Source: Thermoplasmatota archaeon
GTDB lineage: Archaea; Thermoplasmatota; Thermoplasmata; UBA10834
Assembly: GCA_030836605.1 (NCBI GenBank)
Contig: JAUPMC010000152.1
Coordinates: 1-13,661, forward strand
DNA length: 13,661 nt
Reading direction: 5' to 3'
Below, piece after piece: positions 1 to 8,568 of the stretch (the stretch's first letter is position 1; every line of letters begins with the position of its first letter). The notes below the pieces were generated by a model, which made no database searches, had not been told where the DNA came from, and saw nothing but the letters and a program-made list of their open reading frames with translations. The translations under genes were made by a program, and so were the position numbers.

Positions 1-2
1 AC

Positions 3-524
3 GGCATAGTCTACACCGGCAGGGACGAGGTCCACATCCACGCGCTCGAGTACGCCGAGAAGGGCAAGGTTGTCCCGGTCGACTTCAAGGGCTCCGCGCT
101 GTTCCACTGCGGGCCCATCATGAGGAAGGTCGGGGAGAAGTGGGAGGTCGTGGCGGCCGGCCCGACGACGTCCTCCAGGATGAACTCGCTCGAGCCGCAG
201 TTCATCGAGAAGTTCAGGCCAGGGGCGATCATAGGCAAGGGCGGGATGTCCCAGCCCACGATCGACGCGATGAAGAAGTTCGGGTGCGTGTACCTTGCCA
301 TAACCGGTGGCGCGGCCGTCCTTGCCGCCAAGGGCATCAAGGATGTCAAAGGGGTCGAGTGGTACGAGCTCGGCATGCCCGAGGCGATATGGATCATGGA
401 CGCCGACAACTTCGGTCCGCTGACCGTCGCCATAGACACCCACGGGAACAGCCTGTTCATGGACGTGGGAGCGAAGGTCAAGGAGAACGAGCAGAAGGTC
501 CGCCAGAAGCTCGGCCTCAAGTGA
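3..524 (+). CDS. Fumarate hydratase class I, beta subunit (5'-truncated by window edge)
   Basis: This is the C-terminal part of a class I (iron-sulfur) fumarase or L-tartrate dehydratase beta subunit. The family interconverts fumarate and malate in the cytoplasm as an alpha/beta complex; the alpha subunit carries the 4Fe-4S cluster. The open frame enters from the left edge at base 3 and ends with TGA at 522-524, giving 173 visible residues. The full beta subunit is usually about 185-200, so only some 15-25 N-terminal residues are missing. Family landmarks in order are TGRDEVH near the N-terminus, the substrate-site segment GPTTSSRM, IIGKGGM, the swivelling-domain strand VYLAITGGAAVLAA, and the ELGMPEAIW segment near the C-terminus. 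An alpha-subunit gene would be expected just upstream, outside the window. Fumarase and tartrate dehydratase cannot be separated on this fragment; fumarase is more likely in an archaeon. The family call is secure, the exact substrate less so. Confidence 0.9.
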   Translation, partial: GIVYTGRDEVHIHALEYAEKGKVVPVDFKGSALFHCGPIMRKVGEKWEVVAAGPTTSSRMNSLEPQFIEKFRPGAIIGKGGMSQPTIDAMKKFGCVYLAITGGAAVLAAKGIKDVKGVEWYELGMPEAIWIMDADNFGPLTVAIDTHGNSLFMDVGAKVKENEQKVRQKLGLK

Positions 525-540
525 CAAACGCTGACAATCG

Positions 541-557
541 CCGGGCCACGCGCCCGG
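541..557 (+). terminator. Possible terminator hairpin between convergent genes
   Basis: A 6-bp perfect GC stem (CCGGGC at 541-546, GCCCGG at 552-557) with a 5-nt loop starts 16 bases after the fumarase stop. A pyrimidine-rich stretch with several T runs follows on the + strand (about 558-590). That stretch is also the Lys/Arg-rich C-terminal coding end of the convergent gene. Archaeal termination depends mainly on T runs rather than hairpins, so the T-rich tract may be the working part. Confidence 0.35.
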
Positions 558-2198
558 TCACTTCCTTTTCTTATCCTTCTTCTTGCGTTCCCTGTCCTTC
601 TCCCGGCCGGACTCAGGCCGCTTCTCGCCGGCCTCCTCCTCGCCCTCCTGGTCGTAGACCGCCGGGGCCTTCCCTGGGGACTCGAAGGACCTGACCCTGA
701 GCATGACCGCCAGAGCGAGGATGATTATCGTGAGGAACAACGCCAGTATCATCATCGAGTGGGCGAGGTCGAAGCCGAAGAAGAACCCGCCGAAGCTCTC
801 GGGGACGGGCTCTATCAACACCTCTCCCAGGTCCAGACCCTCCTCGGGCACGACGACCGGGGACAGCTCCAAGGGCATGTACCCGTCCAGGTAGAACCGG
901 ACCGTGTAGTTCCCCCTGACCAGGCCGGGTACGACGAACAGCCCCTCGGTGTTCGTGATCGTGCTCCTCTGCGTGCCCTCCTGGCCGAGCACGATCACCG
1001 CGACCCCGGATAGGACGCCGTTCGTGCTGGTCGAGAGCACCATGCCGGAGAGCGACGGCCCCGGGAGGCTGGTCATGTTGATATTGACCTGCGTCTCGCT
1101 CCCCCTGGCGATGACGACCCCGTTCACGGTGACTGTGTTGTACCCTTCCAGGGACGCCGTCAGGCTGTAAGTGCCCACGGTGATGTTGGCGATCTCGTAG
1201 TACCCTTCGATCGACGTGTTCGCGGACAGGTCCGTTCCCACGACCGTGATCAGCACCCCGGGCACGAGGAACGTGCCCGAGCGCACGATGCCGTACAGCT
1301 TAGTCGGCTTCTCCGCAAGCTGGAAATCGACACCCGTGGTCTCCTCTCCGCTGAGGACCGTGACGCCAGATACAGTCGAGGTCTCGAACCCCGCCATCGT
1401 CGCCGTCACCGCGTATGTCCCGGACGGGAGGTCGGGTATCCTGTACTCCCCATCGACGTCGGTGGTCGCAGTCACCGTGACGGTGCCCACCCTCACCGAG
1501 ACCGAGGCGTTGTAGAGCGTCTCCTCGGTCAGTACGTGCGTGACGGTCCCGGATATCGCCCCGGTCAACGAGACCATGAAGAAATTGAGCACCACGAACC
1601 CGCCCGTCGCCATGACGACCTCCTTGGTCTGGTTGGTGTACCCGGTGGCCGTCGCCGTCACGGCGTAGGTGTAGCCCCCAGGCACGCCGTACACGGAATA
1701 GACCCCGTCCGCGTTCGTCGAGTTGGAGTACCCGAGGGTCGATATGGCGACAGTCGCGCCAGGGACCGGGCCTACGGCGTCCTCGACGAGGCCGTACAAG
1801 ATGCCCCCCCTGATCACCAGCGTGATCTCCTCGTCGCCCCATGGCATGAGGGTGACCTCGACCAACTCGGAGGAGACATAACCGGACTTGTTCGCGTAGA
1901 CGAGGTACTCCGTCCCGGTGGGATCGGCAGGCAGGTAGTCGATGAACGCGAACCCAGTCTCGTCGGTCTCGTTCGTGTAGTTCGTGTTGAGGACGATGAC
2001 CTGCGCGTCCGCGATAGGCCTCCCGACCTCGTCGGTCACGAAAGCGGATATCGCCCCTGAGTCCTCAGACTGCAGGGCCGTGGCCCCGAGGGGCGCGCGA
2101 TGGCAAACCTCGGACATGGCCGGGATGAGCGACGCTAGCATCACTGACACGATGAGCAGTGCCGCCCACCGGGCTGAAAACCGTGAGGTTCTGGCCAT
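558..2198 (-). CDS. Secreted, membrane-anchored protein with five carboxypeptidase-regulatory-like (CarboxypepD_reg) repeats
   Basis: The protein is 546 aa from the ATG at 2198. A basic N-terminus and hydrophobic stretch (residues about 11-28) form a signal peptide. Five tandem beta-sandwich repeats of about 80 residues follow (about 47-468), each with the CarboxypepD_reg/CnaB-like pattern of a G-x-V start, a P/L-x-A-x-V strand, a DG-x-Y/F turn and a (P-x)G-x-Y-x-V-x-A-x-x-x-GY end. One transmembrane helix (about 481-499) and a 47-residue, highly charged Lys/Arg/Glu tail complete it. The extracellular part carries many N-x-S/T sites, compatible with surface glycosylation. An in-frame GTG at 2225 would add nine residues. 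The ATG is preferred because the TATA-like element at 2235-2241 puts transcription start near 2213, downstream of the GTG, and AAAGGA lies just before the ATG. The ligand or partner is unknown; such repeats usually mediate adhesion or act as structural stalks. The gene stands alone and is divergent from the helicase. Confidence 0.75.
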   Translation of the reverse strand: MARTSRFSARWAALLIVSVMLASLIPAMSEVCHRAPLGATALQSEDSGAISAFVTDEVGRPIADAQVIVLNTNYTNETDETGFAFIDYLPADPTGTEYLVYANKSGYVSSELVEVTLMPWGDEEITLVIRGGILYGLVEDAVGPVPGATVAISTLGYSNSTNADGVYSVYGVPGGYTYAVTATATGYTNQTKEVVMATGGFVVLNFFMVSLTGAISGTVTHVLTEETLYNASVSVRVGTVTVTATTDVDGEYRIPDLPSGTYAVTATMAGFETSTVSGVTVLSGEETTGVDFQLAEKPTKLYGIVRSGTFLVPGVLITVVGTDLSANTSIEGYYEIANITVGTYSLTASLEGYNTVTVNGVVIARGSETQVNINMTSLPGPSLSGMVLSTSTNGVLSGVAVIVLGQEGTQRSTITNTEGLFVVPGLVRGNYTVRFYLDGYMPLELSPVVVPEEGLDLGEVLIEPVPESFGGFFFGFDLAHSMMILALFLTIIILALAVMLRVRSFESPGKAPAVYDQEGEEEAGEKRPESGREKDRERKKKDKKRK

Positions 2199-2234
2199 GG
2201 TCCTTTCTCGGTCGGCAACAATCACCTCGTCTCG

Positions 2235-2241
2235 ATAAATA
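2235..2241 (-). promoter_or_regulatory. Putative TATA box for the beta-repeat surface protein
   Basis: On the minus strand this reads TATTTAT, an archaeal box-A-like element. Its centre at about 2238 predicts initiation near 2213, about 15 nt before the ATG at 2198. The same heptamer occurs before the gene at 9194. No experimental support. Confidence 0.4.
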
Positions 2242-2281
2242 CATTTGCCGCTCCTTCGGCGGTCCGCGGCCCCCCGGACAA

Positions 2282-2293
2282 CGTATTAATACG
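2282..2293 (+). promoter_or_regulatory. Putative helicase promoter element; perfect 12-bp palindrome
   Basis: CGTATTAATACG is a perfect inverted repeat 38 bases before the helicase ATG. Its AT core (ATTAAT, centre about 2287) sits where a TATA box would give a start near 2312 and a leader of about 20 nt. The symmetry may be incidental to a TATA box or may mark a dimeric repressor site. Confidence 0.4.
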
Positions 2294-2331
2294 GACACCT
2301 GATAACGAAGACGAATCGACGGTCTGACCGC

Positions 2332-5300
2332 ATGATAGAGAAGGTATTGGGTAGGTCGAGCACGGAAGGCGTCCTTGGGCTGATGCACCCCGTGGTGTCG
2401 GCCTGGTTCAGGACGAAGTTCGGGGACGTGACGGACGCCCAGGCGATGGCCGTCCCGGTCATACACGCGAAGGGCAACGTGCTGGTGTCATCCCCGACAG
2501 GCTCCGGCAAGACGCTCACCGCGTTCATGTCGATAATCAACGAGCTGACGCTCCTGGACCAGGGAGGGGAGCTCGAGGACAGGATATACGCCGTGTACAT
2601 CTCTCCTCTCAAGGCCTTGGCGAACGACATAAACGAGAACCTGCTGAGGCCGCTGCAGGAGATATCGTCAGAGTTCGAGAGGCGGGGGGCGAAGCCCCCC
2701 GAGATCAGGGTGGCCGTCAGGACCGGGGACACGCTCCCCGCGGAGAGGCAGAGGCAGCTGCGCTCCCCGCCGCACATATTCATCACGACCCCGGAGTCCC
2801 TCTCGCTCGTCCTGAGCACCCCCGTGTTCAGCAAGAAGTTCGAGAAGGTCGAGTACGTCATAGTGGACGAGGTCCACGAGATATGCGACTCGAAGCGGGG
2901 GGTTTCGCTCTCCGTGGCCCTCGAGCGCCTGAGGGGCATCTGCCAGAAGGACTTCGTCAGGATCGGGCTCTCCGCCACGGTGGCGCCGCTGGAGGAGGTG
3001 GCGGAGTTCCTCGCCGGGCTCGAGGACGGGAGGCCGAGGGACATCAAGGTCGTCGAGGTCTTCGCCCAGCGCGCGCTCGACCTCCAGGTGCTCTGTCCGG
3101 CGAAGGACATGACCGCGCTATCGTTCGAGGTCGTGAACTCGAAGATGTACGACCATCTCAAGGAGATGGTCGACGGGCACACGACGACGCTCGTCTTCAC
3201 GAACACCAGGAGCGGGACCGAGAGCGTCGTCTACAAGCTGAGGGAGCGCGGCCTGGAGAAGGTGGGCGCGCACCACGGCAGCCTGAGCAGGGACACGAGG
3301 CTGGAGGTGGAGGACCAGCTGAGGGACGGCGCCCTGAGCGCGGTCGTGTCCTCCACGTCCCTCGAGCTCGGGATAGACATCGGGCACATCGACCTCGTGG
3401 TCCAGATAGGCTCCCCAAAGTCCGTGGCGAAAGGCCTGCAGAGGATCGGCCGGGCGGGCCACCAGTATGGGGGGACATCCAAGGGCCGCATACTGGTCTT
3501 CGAGAACGACGACCTGGTCGAGTGCGCGGTGCTGTGCCGGGCCGCCCACAGGAAGATGATCGACAGGGTCACGATCCCCAAGGACTCGCTCGATGTGCTG
3601 GCCCAGGTCGTGGTCGGCATGTCCATCGAGCGTCAGTGGACCGTCGACGAGGCGTTCGCGCTCGTCAGGCGGTCTTACTGTTACAAAGGTCTCCGGATGG
3701 CCGACTTCCTCAGCGTGGTCAAGTATCTAGGGGGGAAGGACGAGTTCGAGGGCGTCTACTCGAAGATATGGTACGACGACAAGGCCGGCACCTTCGGGAG
3801 GAGGCGCGGCTCGCGCATGATATTCTACCTGAACCAGGGCACGATCCCGGAGGAGGCGGACTACAAGGTGTACTCCGAGAGGGGCGCCCCGCTGGGGTCG
3901 CTCTCCGAGAAGTTCGTGGAACGGCTCTCGGTCGGGGACATATTCGTCCTGGGCGGGAGGAGCTACGAGTTCATCAAGACGAAAGGGACGAAGGCGTTCG
4001 TGAAGAGCGCCAGCGGCCGCCGCCCGACCGTGCCGTCATGGACCGGCGAGATGCTCCCCAGGAGCTTCGACCTGTCGGTCATGATAGGTCGGTTCAGGAA
4101 GGAGATGGACGAGCGGCTCGGCGTCATGCCGGACAAGGACATCTCCTCTTGGCTCATGCGGGAGTTCTCCGTGGACGAAGGCTCGGCGAACACGATCGTC
4201 AGCTACTCCAAGGAGCAGAAGCTCGTGGCCAAGCTGCCGACGGACGAGCGGCTGGTCATCGAGGGGTACGTGGACGCCTCCGGGGTCAGGCACGCGATAT
4301 TCCACTTCCCGTTCGGCCGCAGGGTGAACGACGCCCTCAGCCGCGCCTTCGCCCATGCGCTCTCCGGGAAGCTCGGATGCAATGTCACCGTCAGCGTCAC
4401 CGACGACAGCTTCATGCTCACGGCCCCGAAGACCTTCGAGCTCGAGGGGATCGAGAGGCTGGTCGCCTCGGGCGACCTCGAGCGCATCCTGCGGTCCGCG
4501 GTGAGGGACTCGGAGCTGTTCCACCAGAGGTTCCGGCACACGGCCACGAGGAGCTTCATGGTCCTGCGGAACTACAAGGGCCGCGAGCTATCGGTCGCGA
4601 GGCAGCAGCTCCGCTCGCGCAGGCTCCTGGACGCGCTCCACGAACTGTCAGAGTTCCCGGTCATGTCCGAGACATACACCGAGATCCTGACGGAGGTGAT
4701 GGACCTGGACAACGCCAGGGAGGTCCTCGGGACGATCGAGTCAGGCGGCAGGAGGGTCGAGTACTTGCCGTTCTCCGGGGTCCCGTCGCCGTTCGCCCAC
4801 AACGTCATCCTCGTGGGCGTGTCGGACATAGTGCTGATGGAGGACCGGAGCATGCTCCTCCGGGAGATGCACAGGAAGGTGCTCGCGCGCGTGATGGGCG
4901 ACGACGCCCTGTCCGAGTACCAGTTCGACCAGGATGAGGTCGCGGGCCACTTCGCGCGTAAGTTCAGGCGCGTTTCGTCGAAGGATGACCTCCTCGCCCT
5001 GCTCCGCGAGTCGGGGCCGATGAACATGTTCAGGGAGAAGGGCGAGGACGTGTTCTCCCATTCGGACCAGCCCTTCGACGTTGTGCGGACATGGGCCGCG
5101 GAGCTCCTCAGGGAGGGCAAGGCCAGGTCCGTATGGATGGGCGAGGATGTCTACATCTCATCCGACATATGGCCGCTCTATAGGTGCCTGCACGCGCGCC
5201 CGCACGAGCTCACCCCAGTCCAGGACGGGGTGATGCGGCTAGTCTCCGGGGCGGGCATGGACCTTGAGGAGGTCTCAAAGTCCATGGGGGTCCCGAGGGA

Positions 5301-7713
5301 CTCGGTCCGCGAGGCCATGAAGCGGCTGGAGATCGCCAACATGGTCTTCAGGTGCTCCGTGAAGGGGGAGAAGTTCTCATTCATGGCCGCCCCCGCCGAC
5401 CGTCGGTCCAGGTCGGAGTGCGTCGAGGAGGCGGTCGTCAGGCACCTGTCGTTCCACGCGCCGTTGGCGGTCGAGGACCTGGCATACGAGGTCGGGGTCC
5501 CGGAGGCCGAGGCCTCCGAGGCCCTTGAGAGGCTCGTGTCCCGGGAAGCGGTGGTGTCGGGCAGGTTCGTGGTCGGGGAGCACCAGCAGTACATCATGGC
5601 GAAGGACTACCTGAAGCTCAAGTCCAAGGGCGCCCCCGTGCTCGACAGGGAGCAGGTCAGGTCATACGTCGAGCGGAAGACCTTCTCGAGGACCGCGTCC
5701 GTACGCGAGTACTTCGAGAAGGTGGGGGAGGCTGGCATGGCCTACGACGTCTACCGCCGGGTCGAGGGGTTCTCGATGGACGAGTTCGACGCGATGAGGG
5801 CGAGCGGCGAGCTGCTTCTCGGGAGGTTCCTCAGGGGCAGGTTGCGGTATGTCCTGGCCGAGGACGCCCCTTACTACCTAGGGGCCTTCAGGAGGGAGCG
5901 TCTGAACAGGTTCGAGGACAGCATACTGACCTCGTTCAGGAAGCTCGGGGCGGGCACCTACCAGGACATCTCGGAGGCCGCCGCGTTCCCCCCGGACGCG
6001 ATGCGGGAGCACTTCGATTCGCTCGACAGGAAGGGGTACTTGCTCAGGCTGCACGACGGCAGCGAGGCCTGGACCTCCAGGAACATGTACGCCCCGTGCG
6101 AGATAGAGCCCGTGGTCGACGGCGCCCTCGAGCACGTGCTGCTCAGGTATGTCCGAGGATCAGGGCCAGTCACGTTGATACAGGTCGCGTCGTACCTCGG
6201 CGTGGAGCCAGATGTCGCGAGGAGGCTCCTCCGCGAGATACGGGCGAAGGCCGTGTCCGTCGGGCTCGAGAGGACCGAGATGTTCCTGTTCCCGGGGGAG
6301 ATGCAGGAGATCGAGTCCTTCACCGGAGGGGACGACGCGGTCCGCATACTCTCGCTGTACGACCCGTTCCTGAGCGACAAGTGGGCCGCGGTCACCGCCA
6401 GGTACGGCGAGGGCTGGATGTTCCCGGTCGTTCACAGGGGGCAGGTCATGGGCATGGTCGAGATGTGGCTCATGGCCGGGGCGGTGGAGGTCAGGGAGGT
6501 GGTTCTGGAGGACCGCGCCTTGCTGGGGGAGTTCCTCGAGGCGCTCGACGAGACGATGAGGTTCTACTCGGCCCAGAACGCCGACGTCGTCAGGGTGAAA
6601 GGCGTGTTCGACACCGAGGTCACGTCGCTCGGGCGCGAGCATCTGGACATCTTCCTCTCCCACGGGTACGTCGAGTCGAACGGGATGCTTGTCAAAGGTC
6701 CGGTCGTCACCGAGTGCTTCGACCGCTCTGAGCTCATCGACGCCGTCTTCTCGCTGCAGCATTTCGAGGAGGGGGACAGGCTCGAGGACATGGACGCCGC
6801 CATCGACCTGCTCGGCGGGCTCAGGAGCGACGCTGAGGCGCTGATACGCGCCGAGCGGTTCGAGCCTATCGAGCGCATGAGGAAGCGCGGATACCTCGTC
6901 CGAGGGCACCTGATGCCCGACAGGTCCGGGTTCTGCCGCGAGGAGGACGCGTCGGTCTGCAGGGCCGCGAGGGCGGGGGAGAGGACGGATGAGGAGAGAC
7001 TGGTCCTCAGGGTCGTGAAGGACCAGCAGCCAGTGTCGAGGAACCGGCTGCTGACGATATCCCCTCTGGGCCCGGCAGAGACGATGGAGGCCGCGAAGTC
7101 CCTGTACCTGTCGTCCGAGCTGTACCTGGACGCGACGAACGCCTATGTGGGCGCGAGGCGGACACGCATGTCCCAGATGACCGCGAGGGACAGGGTGGTC
7201 AGGAGGCTCTTCGAGGCATACGGGGTGATGACGGCGGAGACTCTCGCGTCCCTGCTGAGCGGGGACATGATCATGCGCGACGTGAGGGCTAGCCTGAGGC
7301 GGCTGGAAGCGGAGGGCTACCTCGTCAAGGGACATCTCCAGCGCGGCTCGAATGTCATCCACTGGGCCACGCGTGAGGCCTTCGGCAGGCTCGGGAAGGC
7401 CCACCCGCGCGCCGGCGTGGTGCTCCCGCCACTGGACAGCCTCACGACCTTCCTCAGGGCGGCGTATCGGGACATCCTGCCAGAGACGGGCAGGCACGCG
7501 GTCTTCTCGGGGTCGAGACTGATAGGGTCGTTCGACGGCCGGTCCAGGAAGGGCGCGCTCGTCGTCTCCGACATCGTCGGGGAGGATGGTTGCCGAGAGA
7601 TCATCGCCGCCTACGCGCGCAGGCTCGGCATCGCGCTCACGGAGGACGACGAGGGCGTGGTCTCCGAATGGGAGATCATGGAGTTCTACCGGAAGAGCCA
7701 CCCGGGCGCGTGA
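2332..7713 (+). CDS. Giant Lhr-family ATP-dependent helicase with long winged-helix/AlkZ-like C-terminal extension
   Basis: The protein has 1793 aa. The superfamily 2 helicase motifs are all visible: Walker A SPTGSGKT (54-61), motif Ia SPLKALAND, motif Ib TTPESL, DEVH (179-182), SAT (214-216), motif IV LVFTNTR, motif V SSTSLELGIDIG and motif VI QRIGRAGHQ (370-378). The Lhr-core accessory region follows, with its typical SPFAHN segment at about 818-824, so the core ends near residue 860. About 930 more residues hold several winged-helix-like units (about 960-1005, 1027-1065, 1192-1240, 1265-1315, 1616-1665). Two segments (from about 1339, ILSLYDPFL; from about 1698, LPPLDSL) resemble the beta domain of AlkZ/HTH_42 proteins. 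Lhr proteins unwind 3'-tailed DNA and RNA:DNA hybrids, and the E. coli C-terminal domain has uracil-glycosylase activity. Many archaeal Lhr proteins are about 850-950 aa, so this one is unusually long. The ATG at 2332 has only a weak upstream ribosome site. The helicase assignment is secure; the role of the extension is inferred. Confidence 0.93.
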   Translation: MIEKVLGRSSTEGVLGLMHPVVSAWFRTKFGDVTDAQAMAVPVIHAKGNVLVSSPTGSGKTLTAFMSIINELTLLDQGGELEDRIYAVYISPLKALANDINENLLRPLQEISSEFERRGAKPPEIRVAVRTGDTLPAERQRQLRSPPHIFITTPESLSLVLSTPVFSKKFEKVEYVIVDEVHEICDSKRGVSLSVALERLRGICQKDFVRIGLSATVAPLEEVAEFLAGLEDGRPRDIKVVEVFAQRALDLQVLCPAKDMTALSFEVVNSKMYDHLKEMVDGHTTTLVFTNTRSGTESVVYKLRERGLEKVGAHHGSLSRDTRLEVEDQLRDGALSAVVSSTSLELGIDIGHIDLVVQIGSPKSVAKGLQRIGRAGHQYGGTSKGRILVFENDDLVECAVLCRAAHRKMIDRVTIPKDSLDVLAQVVVGMSIERQWTVDEAFALVRRSYCYKGLRMADFLSVVKYLGGKDEFEGVYSKIWYDDKAGTFGRRRGSRMIFYLNQGTIPEEADYKVYSERGAPLGSLSEKFVERLSVGDIFVLGGRSYEFIKTKGTKAFVKSASGRRPTVPSWTGEMLPRSFDLSVMIGRFRKEMDERLGVMPDKDISSWLMREFSVDEGSANTIVSYSKEQKLVAKLPTDERLVIEGYVDASGVRHAIFHFPFGRRVNDALSRAFAHALSGKLGCNVTVSVTDDSFMLTAPKTFELEGIERLVASGDLERILRSAVRDSELFHQRFRHTATRSFMVLRNYKGRELSVARQQLRSRRLLDALHELSEFPVMSETYTEILTEVMDLDNAREVLGTIESGGRRVEYLPFSGVPSPFAHNVILVGVSDIVLMEDRSMLLREMHRKVLARVMGDDALSEYQFDQDEVAGHFARKFRRVSSKDDLLALLRESGPMNMFREKGEDVFSHSDQPFDVVRTWAAELLREGKARSVWMGEDVYISSDIWPLYRCLHARPHELTPVQDGVMRLVSGAGMDLEEVSKSMGVPRDSVREAMKRLEIANMVFRCSVKGEKFSFMAAPADRRSRSECVEEAVVRHLSFHAPLAVEDLAYEVGVPEAEASEALERLVSREAVVSGRFVVGEHQQYIMAKDYLKLKSKGAPVLDREQVRSYVERKTFSRTASVREYFEKVGEAGMAYDVYRRVEGFSMDEFDAMRASGELLLGRFLRGRLRYVLAEDAPYYLGAFRRERLNRFEDSILTSFRKLGAGTYQDISEAAAFPPDAMREHFDSLDRKGYLLRLHDGSEAWTSRNMYAPCEIEPVVDGALEHVLLRYVRGSGPVTLIQVASYLGVEPDVARRLLREIRAKAVSVGLERTEMFLFPGEMQEIESFTGGDDAVRILSLYDPFLSDKWAAVTARYGEGWMFPVVHRGQVMGMVEMWLMAGAVEVREVVLEDRALLGEFLEALDETMRFYSAQNADVVRVKGVFDTEVTSLGREHLDIFLSHGYVESNGMLVKGPVVTECFDRSELIDAVFSLQHFEEGDRLEDMDAAIDLLGGLRSDAEALIRAERFEPIERMRKRGYLVRGHLMPDRSGFCREEDASVCRAARAGERTDEERLVLRVVKDQQPVSRNRLLTISPLGPAETMEAAKSLYLSSELYLDATNAYVGARRTRMSQMTARDRVVRRLFEAYGVMTAETLASLLSGDMIMRDVRASLRRLEAEGYLVKGHLQRGSNVIHWATREAFGRLGKAHPRAGVVLPPLDSLTTFLRAAYRDILPETGRHAVFSGSRLIGSFDGRSRKGALVVSDIVGEDGCREIIAAYARRLGIALTEDDEGVVSEWEIMEFYRKSHPGA

Positions 7714-8551
7714 AGACGCACCCGCCGGCGCAGGACAGCACACGCTCGTTGTAGTAGAGGTATTCCTGGGCGTATCCCGCGAGGTCGCCGAACCGTCCAG
7801 ACGCGAACCCCCGCAGGTGGCGGTAGGAACCCTTCTCAGCATACAGCCTCAGCAGTGCCCGCTCCATCCAGACATCGATGGGGAACGCCGTCAGTCTGCC
7901 GAACCCGAAGAGCGACACGCAGTCAGCGACCTTGTCCCCCACTCCGCTCAGGGTCAACAGCTCCTCGCGCAGCTCGTCGTCTGGCATCCGGCGCATCCTA
8001 TCGAGTCGTCCGTCGTCGACGGCCTCGCAGACCTCGGCCAGGTATCTCGCCCGGTACCCGAGGCCGAGCGACTCCAGGTCGCGGACCGACGCCTCAGCTA
8101 GCCTGTCCACGCTCGGGAACGCCCGCACGTCTTCGGTTATGGGGTCGCCGTAGCGCGTCGAGAGCCGCTCTATCATCTTCTTTATCCTCTCGATGTTCGT
8201 GAATGTCGCGAGGACGTAGCTGGCGAGGCATTCCCACTCGTCCATCTTGACCAGCCTCAGCCCGCTCACGGACTTGATACCCCTCTCCATCACGGGGTCC
8301 TTGGACAGCTCTCGGACCACGCGGTCCGTGTCGTCGCCGAGCCTGAGGTATTCGAAGACCCTCTGGCGGAGGTCCGGCACACTTGGCTCGGAGTCCGCTC
8401 GGAGCCATCCGCTCCCCGCGCGCAACGTGACCAGCGCGTCCCCGATCGGCCCCCTCCAGACGCCGGGGCCGAGCTCCTCCCATCTGAACGTCTGCCCGCA
8501 GCCGAGCGTCTGGCCGAGGTCGAGGTGCCGCACCTTGAGTCTCACGGTCAT
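7676..8551 (-). CDS. ogg: 8-oxoguanine DNA glycosylase/AP lyase, OGG1 type
   Basis: At 291 aa this is a HhH-GPD base-excision-repair enzyme that removes 8-oxoguanine and cleaves the abasic strand. The N-terminal OGG domain is present: CGQTFRW (18-24) matches human SGQSFRW, with the base-reading glycine conserved (Gly19). The helix-hairpin-helix LSGVGDKVADC (201-211) carries the Schiff-base lysine Lys207 and matches human GVGTKVADC. FPIDVW supplies catalytic Asp226. The segment equivalent to human SSNNNIARI reads ATFTNIERI, so the last Asn (Asn119) is kept while Asn149 is replaced by Thr118. This is the full OGG1 architecture rather than the short archaeal Ogg2 or AGOG forms. It lies 17 bp after the adenosine-specific kinase on the same strand, so co-transcription is likely. 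Its last 12 codons and stop are antisense to the helicase 3' end (38-bp overlap, 7676-7713). The ATG at 8551 is chosen because the OGG domain starts at once. Confidence 0.92.
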   Translation of the reverse strand: MTVRLKVRHLDLGQTLGCGQTFRWEELGPGVWRGPIGDALVTLRAGSGWLRADSEPSVPDLRQRVFEYLRLGDDTDRVVRELSKDPVMERGIKSVSGLRLVKMDEWECLASYVLATFTNIERIKKMIERLSTRYGDPITEDVRAFPSVDRLAEASVRDLESLGLGYRARYLAEVCEAVDDGRLDRMRRMPDDELREELLTLSGVGDKVADCVSLFGFGRLTAFPIDVWMERALLRLYAEKGSYRHLRGFASGRFGDLAGYAQEYLYYNERVLSCAGGCVFTRPGGSSGRTP

Positions 8552-8568
8552 GTGTCACTTCTTGAGGT

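Noticed and set aside
2883..4937. A 684-codon open frame on the + strand inside the helicase gene.
   Set aside because: Its product is a low-complexity Arg/Gly/Ala/Pro string typical of an alternate frame in GC-rich DNA; the helicase frame has all family motifs.
6160..7842. A 560-codon minus-strand open frame antisense to the helicase C-terminus and overlapping the OGG end.
   Set aside because: It has no recognisable domain, is compositionally biased, and overlaps two well-supported genes.
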